DNA of 35,509 nucleotides from assembly GCA_001804315.1 (NCBI GenBank), contig MHFT01000074.1, forward strand, positions 23,457 to 58,965. The letters are read 5' to 3'. A model generated the notes under the pieces. That model did no database searches. It had not been told where the DNA came from and worked only from the letters and a program-made list of their open reading frames with translations. The stretch's first letter is position 1; every line of letters begins with the position of its first letter. This DNA comes from Omnitrophica bacterium RIFCSPLOWO2_12_FULL_50_11. Lineage in GTDB: Bacteria; Omnitrophota; Omnitrophia; Omnitrophales; Danuiimicrobiaceae. The position numbers were made by a program, and so were the translations under genes. Shown piece after piece: positions 7,672 through 15,417 of the stretch.

Positions 7672-8654
7672 ACTGGAATGGGAAACAGGTGCTCGTAACG
7701 GGTGCCGGCGGTTTTATCGGTAGCCATCTCGTAGAGCGGTTGGTCGCTGCGGGGGCTTCTGTTCGAGCGTTCGTCCACTACAATGCGCTCGGTCGAGCAG
7801 GCTGGCTGGATCTGTCGCCCGTACGTGGGGACATTGAAATTGTTTCGGGTGATGTATGCGATTGGGATAGTGTGCGTAAGGCGATGCATGGCGTGGAGAT
7901 TGTTTTCCACCTTGCCGCACTGATTGCCATACCTTATTCTTATGAGGTTCCATCAGCCTATGTGCGCACGAATATTCACGGCACACTTCACGTTCTACAG
8001 GCGGCACATGAATTAGGTGTCGAACGGCTGATCCATACTTCTACAAGCGAGGTCTACGGCACTGCACGCTACGTGCCTATGGACGAAAATCACCCTTTGC
8101 AGGGGCAGTCTCCCTATTCTGCAAGTAAAATTGGCGCTGATAAATTGGCGGAAGCATTTTACTATTCGTACCGCATTCCGGTTGTGATCGTGCGGCCCTT
8201 TAACACTTTTGGCCCACGTCAGTCCCTTCGCGCAATCGTTCCGACCATCATCGCTCAGTGTTTGACCAACGGCGCCGTGCGATTAGGGAACCTCTACCCC
8301 ACTCGGGACCTGAATTATGTGGACGACATCGCCCGCGGATTTCTCAAGGCAGCGGAGTCACCTGAAGCAATTGGAAAAACGATCAATCTAGGTTCCGGGA
8401 AGGAAGTCAAGATCAGCGAATTGGTCCAATTGATCGCTGGATTTGTTGGTAGAAACATTAGGATCGAATCGGATGTTCAACGCGTACGTCCTAAAGAAAG
8501 TGAAGTCGAACGCTTACAAGCTGATAACACATTAGCTCGACAGATCTTAGGTTGGCAACCGTCCTCTGACTCGCTCGAAAAGGGGTTGCATCTCACGATT
8601 GATTGGATAAAAAGTCATCTTGAAGAATATCGGCTCCATGCTTACACGATCTGA
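7668..8654 (+). CDS. legB: NDP-GlcNAc 4,6-dehydratase (LegB family, extended SDR)
   Basis: This NAD-dependent extended SDR, about 328 aa, makes the 4-keto-6-deoxy sugar that LegC aminates. VTGAGGFIGSHLVERL is the cofactor loop. STSEVYG and PYSASK supply Ser-Tyr-Lys, and RPFNTFGPRQS and RDLNYVDDIARG are typical of 4,6-dehydratases of the LegB group. The start is TTG 7668, overlapping the PtmE stop (TTGA), with AAGGAG at 7652-7657. PtmE upstream and LegC downstream place it early in the pathway. GDP-GlcNAc is the likely substrate by analogy with C. jejuni; UDP-GlcNAc cannot be excluded. Confidence 0.92.
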   Translation: MNWNGKQVLVTGAGGFIGSHLVERLVAAGASVRAFVHYNALGRAGWLDLSPVRGDIEIVSGDVCDWDSVRKAMHGVEIVFHLAALIAIPYSYEVPSAYVRTNIHGTLHVLQAAHELGVERLIHTSTSEVYGTARYVPMDENHPLQGQSPYSASKIGADKLAEAFYYSYRIPVVIVRPFNTFGPRQSLRAIVPTIIAQCLTNGAVRLGNLYPTRDLNYVDDIARGFLKAAESPEAIGKTINLGSGKEVKISELVQLIAGFVGRNIRIESDVQRVRPKESEVERLQADNTLARQILGWQPSSDSLEKGLHLTIDWIKSHLEEYRLHAYTI

Positions 8655-9846
8655 GCTGAGTAAACAAGTCGAGGAACACGTGATTCCTCTTTGTGTGCCT
8701 GAGATTCGGGGTAACGAATGGACGTACGTGAAAGAATGTTTGGACACGAACTGGGTTTCCTCCGTTGGTCCTTTTGTTGACCGTTTCGAGCGGATGGTTG
8801 GAAACTATGTGGGGACGAAATACGCTGTTGCTACGATGAATGGCACCGCCGCACTGCATGTTGCGTTATTGGTCGCCGGCGTGCAACCTGACGATGAAGT
8901 GCTTGTATCCACATTATCGTTTATCGCTCCTGCCAATGCGATCCGCTACGTCGGCGCGTGGCCAGTTTTCGTTGATGCAGAGCCCGACTACTGGCAAATG
9001 GATCCTGAGAAAGTGAAGGAGTTCCTGGCAGAAGGCTGTCGGTGGCGGAATGGAGCGCTTTACAATCAACATACAGGACGGCGAATCAAGGCGATCTTGC
9101 CCGTGCACATTTTAGGTCATCCGTGTGACTTGGATCCGATCCTCGCGTGTGCGCGCAAATACAACTTGGTTGTCATCGAGGATGTTGCAGAGAGTCTAGG
9201 TGCCCGATACAAAGGGCGTAAGGTAGGTCAACTGGGCGATATCAGTTGCTTGAGTTTTAACGGAAATAAAATCGTGACTGCCGGAGGTGGCGGGATGGTT
9301 CTAACGGGGAATGAAGCGTGGGCTCGGCGGGCAAAGTATTTAACCGTTCAAGCTGAGGATGATGCGCTGTCGCGTATTCATCAGGAGATTGGTTACAACT
9401 ATCGGTTGACGAACCTTCAAGCCGCAATTGGATGTGCTCAATTAGAACGGCTTGATGAATACATTGTGGCGAAGCGACAGATTGCTACTGCTTATCGGCG
9501 GGCGTTTGAACGCATTTCTAACATGATTGTACCACAAGAAGCACCGTGGGCATTTAGCATTTATTGGCTGTACACGGTTCTTATGGATGGCATAGAAGGC
9601 GAAGACCATAGCCGTAGAATTGCGAAATGTTTGTTAAGCTCTGGCATTCAAGCACGGTTGCTTTGGCAGCCGCTTCACTTGTCTCCTGCCCATCGCGGTG
9701 CATATGCATGCTCCTGTGATGTCGCCGAACGAATTTTTAACTCGGCACTCAGTTTGCCTAGCTCAGTAGGTCTGAGTGCAACAGATCAAGATCGTGTGAT
9801 TCAACGTCTCCGAGAGATCGCTGAGAACGAATGGAAGGTCGTTTAA
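8638..9846 (+). CDS. legC: LegC-type PLP aminotransferase (DegT/DnrJ/EryC1)
   Basis: This fold-type-I PLP enzyme transfers an amino group to the 4-keto sugar made by LegB. MNGTAALHVAL lies near the N-terminus. IEDVAESLGA provides the Asp for the PLP ring nitrogen. The internal aldimine lysine is Lys211 in SFNGNKIVTAGGGGM, a sequence typical of LegC/PseC-like members. The start is ATG 8638, 17 bp inside legB; TTG 8620 in the same frame is possible. Length is about 402 aa. The next gene starts 16 bp before this stop, tying that unknown protein into the operon. Confidence 0.92.
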   Translation: MLTRSELSKQVEEHVIPLCVPEIRGNEWTYVKECLDTNWVSSVGPFVDRFERMVGNYVGTKYAVATMNGTAALHVALLVAGVQPDDEVLVSTLSFIAPANAIRYVGAWPVFVDAEPDYWQMDPEKVKEFLAEGCRWRNGALYNQHTGRRIKAILPVHILGHPCDLDPILACARKYNLVVIEDVAESLGARYKGRKVGQLGDISCLSFNGNKIVTAGGGGMVLTGNEAWARRAKYLTVQAEDDALSRIHQEIGYNYRLTNLQAAIGCAQLERLDEYIVAKRQIATAYRRAFERISNMIVPQEAPWAFSIYWLYTVLMDGIEGEDHSRRIAKCLLSSGIQARLLWQPLHLSPAHRGAYACSCDVAERIFNSALSLPSSVGLSATDQDRVIQRLREIAENEWKVV

Positions 9847-12032
9847 TTGTGGCTGACGGTCCATTAACGATTTTGACCGATTTGTATTCGGATCCGGTTG
9901 CTGAAGAGCTTAAGGAACGTTGGCCGCGGCATCAACTAAATATTCGCTATCTAAGGAAACAAGAAGGAAAATGGTCCTCATCTGCTCATGATCCGTTGAT
10001 GCAAGCGACCCTTTTAGATCCCGATGTTTCAGAAGTGCTCGTCGATGGTGGAATTAAATTTCGTTACGCCTTTTTGCAGCAGGGCTGGAAGCTCACGACG
10101 CATTTTTCTCGTGACGTGATCGGGAAAAGTTTTTGGATCCGCTTCATCGGTCGGGCCTCAAGCAGTCGGAGCGCTCAGGTATTTTATCTTCGGGAGTTTT
10201 ACAAAAGGGTGAGTCCATGGATTTTTCTCTGTTTGTATGCGCGTCACTTGTCCACAGAAGCGTCTTGCAATGAAAAATCGACAATCGTTTTTCTCGCGCT
10301 TAACCCCTTTGACGACTGGATCGTGGATTGCCTTCGAGATGTTTACGCTTCGATCGTCGTCGGCCGTAGAAGCTCTGATGCAAAAGCGTTCCGAATAGCC
10401 AGTGTTGATCTCATCAAACGCTTTCAACGACGATGGAAGCGTTTACGATCAAAACATCTGAAAGCTGTTAAGGAGGAAACGGTATCTGCCAACGATCGGC
10501 CTGTCGCTGTTGAAGTTTGTTGGGGACTCCACGATCCAGAGGAAGCGCATTCCGACCTGTTCTGGTTGCCGCGATCAGGGATTACTGATGATCAAGTGAT
10601 GGTTTATTTCGACCGCTCAGATCGTCCCCCTTCTGAAAAAGCGCTGGAGACCATCCGGAAGCGTGGCTGGCAGCCGTTTGTCTTGAGTCGTCAGCTTGAA
10701 TCGAGGACGGATGCAGTCCGGATGAGCTTGTACGCATTGAAGGTGGTAGGATGGAGAATGCTCCTCATGGTTTTAGCGTATCCCCTTTGGGTACTGGAGC
10801 ATCCCCTCAGACGCCGTACCTTCCGGTGGTGTTGGACGCGTACTTTGGCTTCATTGGTTCGGGTAACTTTTTGGCACCACATTTTCACAGGTTATCGTGT
10901 TCGGGTTCACAGCAACCACAGTGACCAAGCCTGTCTTCACCATGCAGTCCAAACGATTGCGCTGGAGTGGGGGGGAGGTATCAATCTTCACACGACTTTT
11001 TCCTTTGACTACGGTCCGAGCAAGATGAAAGGGGCGTATGCAACTCCTTTTGACGTCTTTTTTGCATGGGGTGCCTATATCGCTGGTATTGTTTCCACAT
11101 GCGATTTGGCAGGGATCACAACCTTGATTACGTGTGGCTTTCCTTTTGACTACCTGTTTAAAGGCGCCGGGCGTCGGGCAGGCGGTGTCCGCCGTGAACT
11201 CGAAGCACGAGGTGCGCGGAGGATCATTAGTTTTTTCGATACCGCATTTAACAAAATGACGCAGTCGCCGCAAGGAGAAGCTCAGCATATTTACCAAGCC
11301 CTATTGACAGAGGTGACTAAAAATCGTGAGTTCGGTTTGGTACTAAAACCTAAGAATATTTGGGAAGAAGCCAAAGCAGCCATCCCTGAGGAGTTGCTTC
11401 AGCAAGCTTTAGCAACCGGGCGGTGTAAGTTACTCATCCGCCACTCCTACAGTGAGCCTCCCATTAGTCCTGCTGATGCTGCCCTTGCTTCGGATCTCGC
11501 AGTGGGTTGCCCCATCAGTTCTGCAGTGATTGAAGCCGTGTTGGCAGGAGTACCTGGGGTTCATATGGACCTCGCTAAGGAACCCGGCCACTGGTTCTAC
11601 GAAGTGGATTCCGAGAAGTTTGTCTTTAATGACCTCGATCAAGCCATGGAGACCATCCGACGCTGGATCCGCAATCCAGCCGATGAACCCAAACTAGGTG
11701 ACCATTCTCAGGTCTTGGATGGAATCGACCCCTTCCGAGACGGCAAAGCGGCCCAGCGCATTGGCCAATATATGGCTTGGCTCCTTGAAGGATTCAAGGA
11801 GGGCTTAAGCCGGGATGGTGTGGTCCGACAAGCGACCCACCGATATGCAGAAGAGTATGGTGCTCAACATGTGCGCCTCGCACCGAGGTTGTGTGCAAAA
11901 GGAATCCATCGACACAGGTATTCACCCCGCCCCACGGTGGGGCGGAGCAAAGCTGTGGAGCGGGGTGAATTTGGAGAATTGACTCAGAGGGTAGGCCATG
12001 CAAGTTCTCGGCAAAGTCCGCAGTTCAATTGA
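9831..12032 (+). CDS. large glycan-locus protein, paralogue A (putative GT-B-like transferase)
   Basis: I do not recognise a named function. The 733-aa protein is paralogous to the one at 13227-15350; shared landmarks are SDLFWLP, VYF-RS--PPS, LHSN/VHSN--SD, ALEW-GG, RRIISFFDT and DLAVGCPISSAVIEAVLAGVPGVH. That last segment resembles donor-site loops in GT-B enzymes and 'PFTS motif' polysaccharide proteins, so a transferase is plausible. A hydrophobic stretch near residues 308-323 may touch the membrane. Residues 487-688 are almost identical to the paralogue, while upstream sequence is only roughly half identical. The C-terminal tail (~700-733) is unique and partly encoded by the palindromic element at 11920-11970. 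The stop runs 35 bp into the amidotransferase gene. The start at ATG 9831 overlaps legC; GTG 9849 is possible. Confidence 0.75.
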   Translation: MEGRLIVADGPLTILTDLYSDPVAEELKERWPRHQLNIRYLRKQEGKWSSSAHDPLMQATLLDPDVSEVLVDGGIKFRYAFLQQGWKLTTHFSRDVIGKSFWIRFIGRASSSRSAQVFYLREFYKRVSPWIFLCLYARHLSTEASCNEKSTIVFLALNPFDDWIVDCLRDVYASIVVGRRSSDAKAFRIASVDLIKRFQRRWKRLRSKHLKAVKEETVSANDRPVAVEVCWGLHDPEEAHSDLFWLPRSGITDDQVMVYFDRSDRPPSEKALETIRKRGWQPFVLSRQLESRTDAVRMSLYALKVVGWRMLLMVLAYPLWVLEHPLRRRTFRWCWTRTLASLVRVTFWHHIFTGYRVRVHSNHSDQACLHHAVQTIALEWGGGINLHTTFSFDYGPSKMKGAYATPFDVFFAWGAYIAGIVSTCDLAGITTLITCGFPFDYLFKGAGRRAGGVRRELEARGARRIISFFDTAFNKMTQSPQGEAQHIYQALLTEVTKNREFGLVLKPKNIWEEAKAAIPEELLQQALATGRCKLLIRHSYSEPPISPADAALASDLAVGCPISSAVIEAVLAGVPGVHMDLAKEPGHWFYEVDSEKFVFNDLDQAMETIRRWIRNPADEPKLGDHSQVLDGIDPFRDGKAAQRIGQYMAWLLEGFKEGLSRDGVVRQATHRYAEEYGAQHVRLAPRLCAKGIHRHRYSPRPTVGRSKAVERGEFGELTQRVGHASSRQSPQFN
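11289..11894 (+). repeat. homogenised 3' segment, copy 1 (direct repeat with 14721-15326)
   Basis: This 606-bp coding segment is aligned without any indel at a constant offset of 3432 bp to 14721-15326. By eye there are about 49 mismatches (~92% identity), and the first ~110 bp (11289-11398) are identical. Identity falls abruptly upstream of 11289, where the two genes are not alignable base by base. This is the pattern left by recent gene conversion or partial duplication. Confidence 0.9.
11920..11970. repeat. nested palindromic element in the 3' end of paralogue A
   Basis: The outer arms ATTCACCCCGC (11920-11930) and GCGGGGTGAAT (11960-11970) are a perfect 11-bp inverted repeat. The left arm also takes part in a second hairpin, CCGCCCCA (11927-11934) with TGGGGCGG (11938-11945) and a 3-base loop. 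The two structures are mutually exclusive. The 51 bp (17 codons) are absent from the paralogue at 13227-15350 and sit 28 bp before the amidotransferase start. This could be a small mobile palindrome or an RNA switch; no target duplication is visible. Confidence 0.65.
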
Positions 12033-13206
12033 CAGACAGTTAGAGCGGCAACCCAAAGAAGTTATTTTTTGTAAGAAGTGTGTTGTCTCCAACCAACGGC
12101 CGCGTATTCAATTTGACGGGAATGGAGTGTGCAGCGCTTGCCAATATGCCTACCAAAAGGAATATGTCATCGATTGGAAGGAGCGGGAGCGCGAATTGAG
12201 GGATTTGTGCGACAGATACCGGCGTCTGGACGGTCGTTACGACGTCGTCGTTCCTGCGAGTGGTGGCAAAGACAGTGGTACAGTGGCACACAAGCTGAAG
12301 CACCAGTATGGCATGCATCCACTCACAGTGACATGGGCTCCCTTTATTTATACACAGATCGGATGGCGGAATTACCAGAATTTTGTGAAATCGGGTTTCA
12401 CAAACATCATGGGTGTGGCAAACGGTCATTTACATCGCAAATTAGCTCGGGTGGCATTTGAAGCGGTAGGTGACGTTTTCGTGCCGTTTATTTACGGGCA
12501 GACCTCGTATCCTTTTCACATTGCGCTTCAGTTTGACATCAAGCTCGTCTTTTTTGGAGAGAACTCCGAGGGTGAGTATGGCGGCGATCCTGGTACCTTG
12601 GGTCTCGTGGGAATGCCGGTCGAAAAGTGGGCCGATCAATATTACAAGGGTACGACTGTGGAGGATCTCATTGAATGGGGTCTCGAAACAGGCTTGCTGA
12701 GCAAAAGCGATTATGATGAGTCCGACTTGACGTTTTACAAGCCGCCGTCCGCGGAAGTTCTACGGGAGCGGGATATTCAGTGGCATTTTTTCGGATACTA
12801 TCACAAATGGATTCCGCAGGAATGTTACTACTATGCGGCGGAACACAATGGTTTTCAAGCCAATCCGGATGGACGGTCGGAAGGCACGTACTCCAAGTAT
12901 GCAAGTCTAGATGATTGTCTGGATGGTTTTCATTATTACATGGGTTTTATTAAATTTGGCATCGGTCGCGCGACTTCGGATGCAGCTCATGAAGTACGCG
13001 ACGGGCATCTGACTCGCTCCGAGGCAGTACAACTCGTGCACCGTTACGACGGCGAGTTTCCTAAAAAGTATTTGCGTGAGTCTCTGGCTTATCTTGACAT
13101 GACGGAAGAGAAGATGTGGGAAATCGTCGATCAGTACCGCCCGCCGCATCTTTGGCAAAAGGTGAACGGCGCACGGCAATTGAAATATAAGGTTTCCAAT
13201 TTGTAG
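11998..13206 (+). CDS. PP-loop N-acetyl sugar amidotransferase (WbuX/WbpG/PseA family)
   Basis: This 402-aa enzyme of the N-type ATP pyrophosphatase family activates a sugar N-acetyl group with ATP and lets ammonia from HisH/HisF convert it to an acetamidino group. The N-terminus holds two Cys pairs (Cys25/Cys28 and Cys45/Cys48) suggesting zinc binding. The PP-loop is ASGGKDS at residues 87-93. FFGENSEGEYGG and the tyrosine-rich 'FFGYYHKWIPQE' region are typical of the family. The start is ATG 11998, with GAGGG at 11987-11991, inside the end of the preceding gene. It is separated from hisH/hisF by about 5.4 kb but is the only amidotransferase present, so the three are inferred to form one system. 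The target is probably legionaminate (Leg5Am7Ac type) or its precursor. Confidence 0.9.
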   Translation: MQVLGKVRSSIDRQLERQPKEVIFCKKCVVSNQRPRIQFDGNGVCSACQYAYQKEYVIDWKERERELRDLCDRYRRLDGRYDVVVPASGGKDSGTVAHKLKHQYGMHPLTVTWAPFIYTQIGWRNYQNFVKSGFTNIMGVANGHLHRKLARVAFEAVGDVFVPFIYGQTSYPFHIALQFDIKLVFFGENSEGEYGGDPGTLGLVGMPVEKWADQYYKGTTVEDLIEWGLETGLLSKSDYDESDLTFYKPPSAEVLRERDIQWHFFGYYHKWIPQECYYYAAEHNGFQANPDGRSEGTYSKYASLDDCLDGFHYYMGFIKFGIGRATSDAAHEVRDGHLTRSEAVQLVHRYDGEFPKKYLRESLAYLDMTEEKMWEIVDQYRPPHLWQKVNGARQLKYKVSNL

Positions 13207-13226
13207 TGCCAGGTAGCAATTTGGCA

Positions 13227-15350
13227 ATGGAGGAGAATCGCCGTCTTTGCGTGTGGACGGACGTATGGTCAGAGGCGCTAGCTAGAAAACTGTTGCGTTT
13301 GTGGCCGAACCGCACTTTGGACGTCTATTACCTCAAACGAGATGGGAATAATAGGCAGCGGGATGACGCCAGGTATCCGATTCGGGTTTTTCAGCTTGAT
13401 CCTGATGTTTCTTCGATCTGGCTGCCTCAGGGGATCAAGTTCGACCATGCGCTGTGGAAGCACGTATGGGATCTAACGATGCTTTTCCGTCACACGACGC
13501 TTAAAGAAAGTATTTGGTCCCGATGGATCGGCTGGATCTACAGTTCTCGTTTAGCAGAAGTCTTGTATCTTCGCAATTTCCACCGCACGGTCGAACCTTG
13601 GGTTTTGCTGTGCCTTTATGCGCGATATCTGTGTGAAACGGGGCACAACGGGAAAACGAGGCCTATCGTGTTTCTCTCATCAAATTCTTTCGGGACGAGC
13701 GTCGCCCATTACTTGAAGACGATTTATGAGGATGTGGATTATTCTGAGCCTTCCTTTTCCGAGTTGCTTCTCAATCCGTGGCGGACCATTTTAACCGGGT
13801 CCGTTGTGTTGGCGCGTGATAAGGTCAGAGGAATGGTGAAAACGTTCAGGGCGCCAAAGCGAAAGCGAACTTCAACAAAGGAACAAGCGAAAGAGTGCGC
13901 GAACGGCAAACGATCCAATCATAAGAGGAGCGTTGCGGTCGAAGCACATTTAGGACTGGACTTTGAGAGAAGTCGTTCCGACCTTTTCTGGTTGCCGAAA
14001 TCCGGCATTCCGAATGATCAGATTTTAGTTTATTTTGGGCGGTCACAGATGCCGCCTTCGAGTACGGCACTCGCGGCTGTTAAATCTCACGGTTGGGAAT
14101 CTTATGTGTTGGATTTACCGAGAGACAGGCCTCCTGCCGAGAAGTTCGGTCCCTACGGGGTTCGTTGTCAGTGGTGGCGGGCATTCCTCATGTTGCTTGT
14201 CGCGCCGGTTTGGTTACTGGCAAAACCTGCAAGATCTCGCATGGTGCAATGGTGTTGGCAGGTGGCATCTACCTCTCTCGGAAAATCCGCATTTTGGTAC
14301 AGTAGTCTCTTTTCCGATCATGAGGTTCGTCTTCACAGTAATTACAGTGATTGTATTGGATCCCAACATATGGACCAATCACTTGCGCTCGAGTGGCAAG
14401 GTGGACTGAATCTCCAAGTTCTGTTTTCGATCGACACACCTCCTCCGATTGCGAGATGCGCTTCAAGGTCGTCGCCGTATGACGTATGGTTCGTTTGGGG
14501 TTCCTACACGGCTCGTGGTTGTCAAGATTTTGACGTCTCCGGCATCACGACGTTCATTGCTTGCGGTTATCTGTTTGATTATCTGTTTGAAAGCGCCCGG
14601 CAAAAGGCTCTTGTATTGCGGCATGAACTCCAGGAGGCAGGGGCCCAAAGAATCATCAGTTTTTTTGACACGGGCTTCGGTAAGGTCAATTGTCCTGCGA
14701 CTAGAGAGGATATGGAAGGTATTTACCAAGCCCTATTGACAGAGGTGACTAAAAATCGTGAGTTCGGTTTGGTACTAAAACCTAAGAATATTTGGGAAGA
14801 AGCCAAAGCAGCCATCCCTGAGGAGTTGCTCAAGCAAGCGTTGGCAACGGGCAGGTGTAAGTTACTCGTCCGCCACTCCTACAGTGAGCCTCCCATTAGT
14901 CCTGCTGATGCTGCCCTTGCTTCGGATCTCGCAGTGGGTTGCCCCATCAGTTCTGCAGTGATTGAAGCCGTGTTGGCAGGAGTACCTGGGGTTCATGTGG
15001 ATGTGACACGTCAGCCCGGCCACTGGTTCTACGAAGTGGATTATGAGAAGTTTGTCTTTAATGACCTCGATCAAGCCATGGAAACCATCCGGCGCTGGAT
15101 TCGGAGTCCAGCCGATGAACCCAAACTGGGTCACCACACTCAAGTCCTGGATGGAATTGACCCTTTCCGAGACGGCAAAGCAGCCCAGCGCATTGGTCAA
15201 TATATGGCTTGGCTCCTTGAAGGATTTAACCAGGGCTTAAGTCGTGATGATGTGGTCCGGCAAGCAACCCACCGATATGCAGAAGAGTATGGTGCTCAAT
15301 ATGTGCGGCTTGCACCCAGATTGTGTCGAGTGAAACCATTGTGCGCTTAG
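13227..15350 (+). CDS. large glycan-locus protein, paralogue B (putative GT-B-like transferase)
   Basis: This ~707-aa paralogue of the gene at 9831-12032 also has no recognised function. It shares RSDLFWLPKSG, LVYFGRS, LHSNYSD, ALEWQGG, DYLFESA, RIISFFDTGFG, FGLVLKPKN and DLAVGCPISS. The C-terminal ~200 residues (about 499-700) are nearly identical to paralogue A; the N-terminal part is diverged and includes a basic linker (~residues 205-235). A hydrophobic stretch, WRAFLMLLVAPVWLLA, lies mid-protein. ATG 13227 is chosen because it aligns with paralogue A's start; GTG 13206, overlapping the upstream TAG by one base, is an alternative. No clear ribosome site is seen for either. A glycosyltransferase using the locus's nonulosonate donor is my inference. 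Confidence 0.75.
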   Translation: MEENRRLCVWTDVWSEALARKLLRLWPNRTLDVYYLKRDGNNRQRDDARYPIRVFQLDPDVSSIWLPQGIKFDHALWKHVWDLTMLFRHTTLKESIWSRWIGWIYSSRLAEVLYLRNFHRTVEPWVLLCLYARYLCETGHNGKTRPIVFLSSNSFGTSVAHYLKTIYEDVDYSEPSFSELLLNPWRTILTGSVVLARDKVRGMVKTFRAPKRKRTSTKEQAKECANGKRSNHKRSVAVEAHLGLDFERSRSDLFWLPKSGIPNDQILVYFGRSQMPPSSTALAAVKSHGWESYVLDLPRDRPPAEKFGPYGVRCQWWRAFLMLLVAPVWLLAKPARSRMVQWCWQVASTSLGKSAFWYSSLFSDHEVRLHSNYSDCIGSQHMDQSLALEWQGGLNLQVLFSIDTPPPIARCASRSSPYDVWFVWGSYTARGCQDFDVSGITTFIACGYLFDYLFESARQKALVLRHELQEAGAQRIISFFDTGFGKVNCPATREDMEGIYQALLTEVTKNREFGLVLKPKNIWEEAKAAIPEELLKQALATGRCKLLVRHSYSEPPISPADAALASDLAVGCPISSAVIEAVLAGVPGVHVDVTRQPGHWFYEVDYEKFVFNDLDQAMETIRRWIRSPADEPKLGHHTQVLDGIDPFRDGKAAQRIGQYMAWLLEGFNQGLSRDDVVRQATHRYAEEYGAQYVRLAPRLCRVKPLCA
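14721..15326 (+). repeat. homogenised 3' segment, copy 2 (direct repeat with 11289-11894)
   Basis: This is the partner of the 11289-11894 segment, collinear over 606 bp with ~92% identity by eye. Mismatches cluster at the 3' side and around 14999-15013. The end of similarity coincides with the end of the conserved domain: after TTGTGT the two genes have unrelated tails. Confidence 0.9.
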
Positions 15351-15360
15351 CAAACCATCT

Positions 15361-15382
15361 TGTGAGAAATTGTGTGATCACA
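15361..15382. promoter_or_regulatory. possible operator: TGTGA and the palindrome TGTGATCACA
   Basis: In the 67-bp gap before the aminotransferase gene, TGTGA (15361-15365) is followed by a perfect 10-bp palindrome TGTGATCACA (15373-15382). The half-site looks like a CRP/FNR-type TGTGA, but the spacing is not the standard N6, so assignment to that family is weak. No convincing -35/-10 pair was identified. Confidence 0.2.
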
Positions 15383-15417
15383 GTAAATCTGTCTTTCTCC
15401 TTCCGTGAGTCTAATTC

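Noticed and set aside
11289-15326. Insertion sequence or transposon direct repeats
   Set aside because: The repeated 606-bp blocks are in-frame coding parts of two paralogous genes, with an unrelated amidotransferase gene between them and no transposase.
15361-15382. CRP site
   Set aside because: TGTGA half-sites are present but the palindrome has no 6-bp spacer and the outer pair has a 12-bp spacer, so it does not match the CRP/FNR consensus. Kept only as a low-confidence possible operator.
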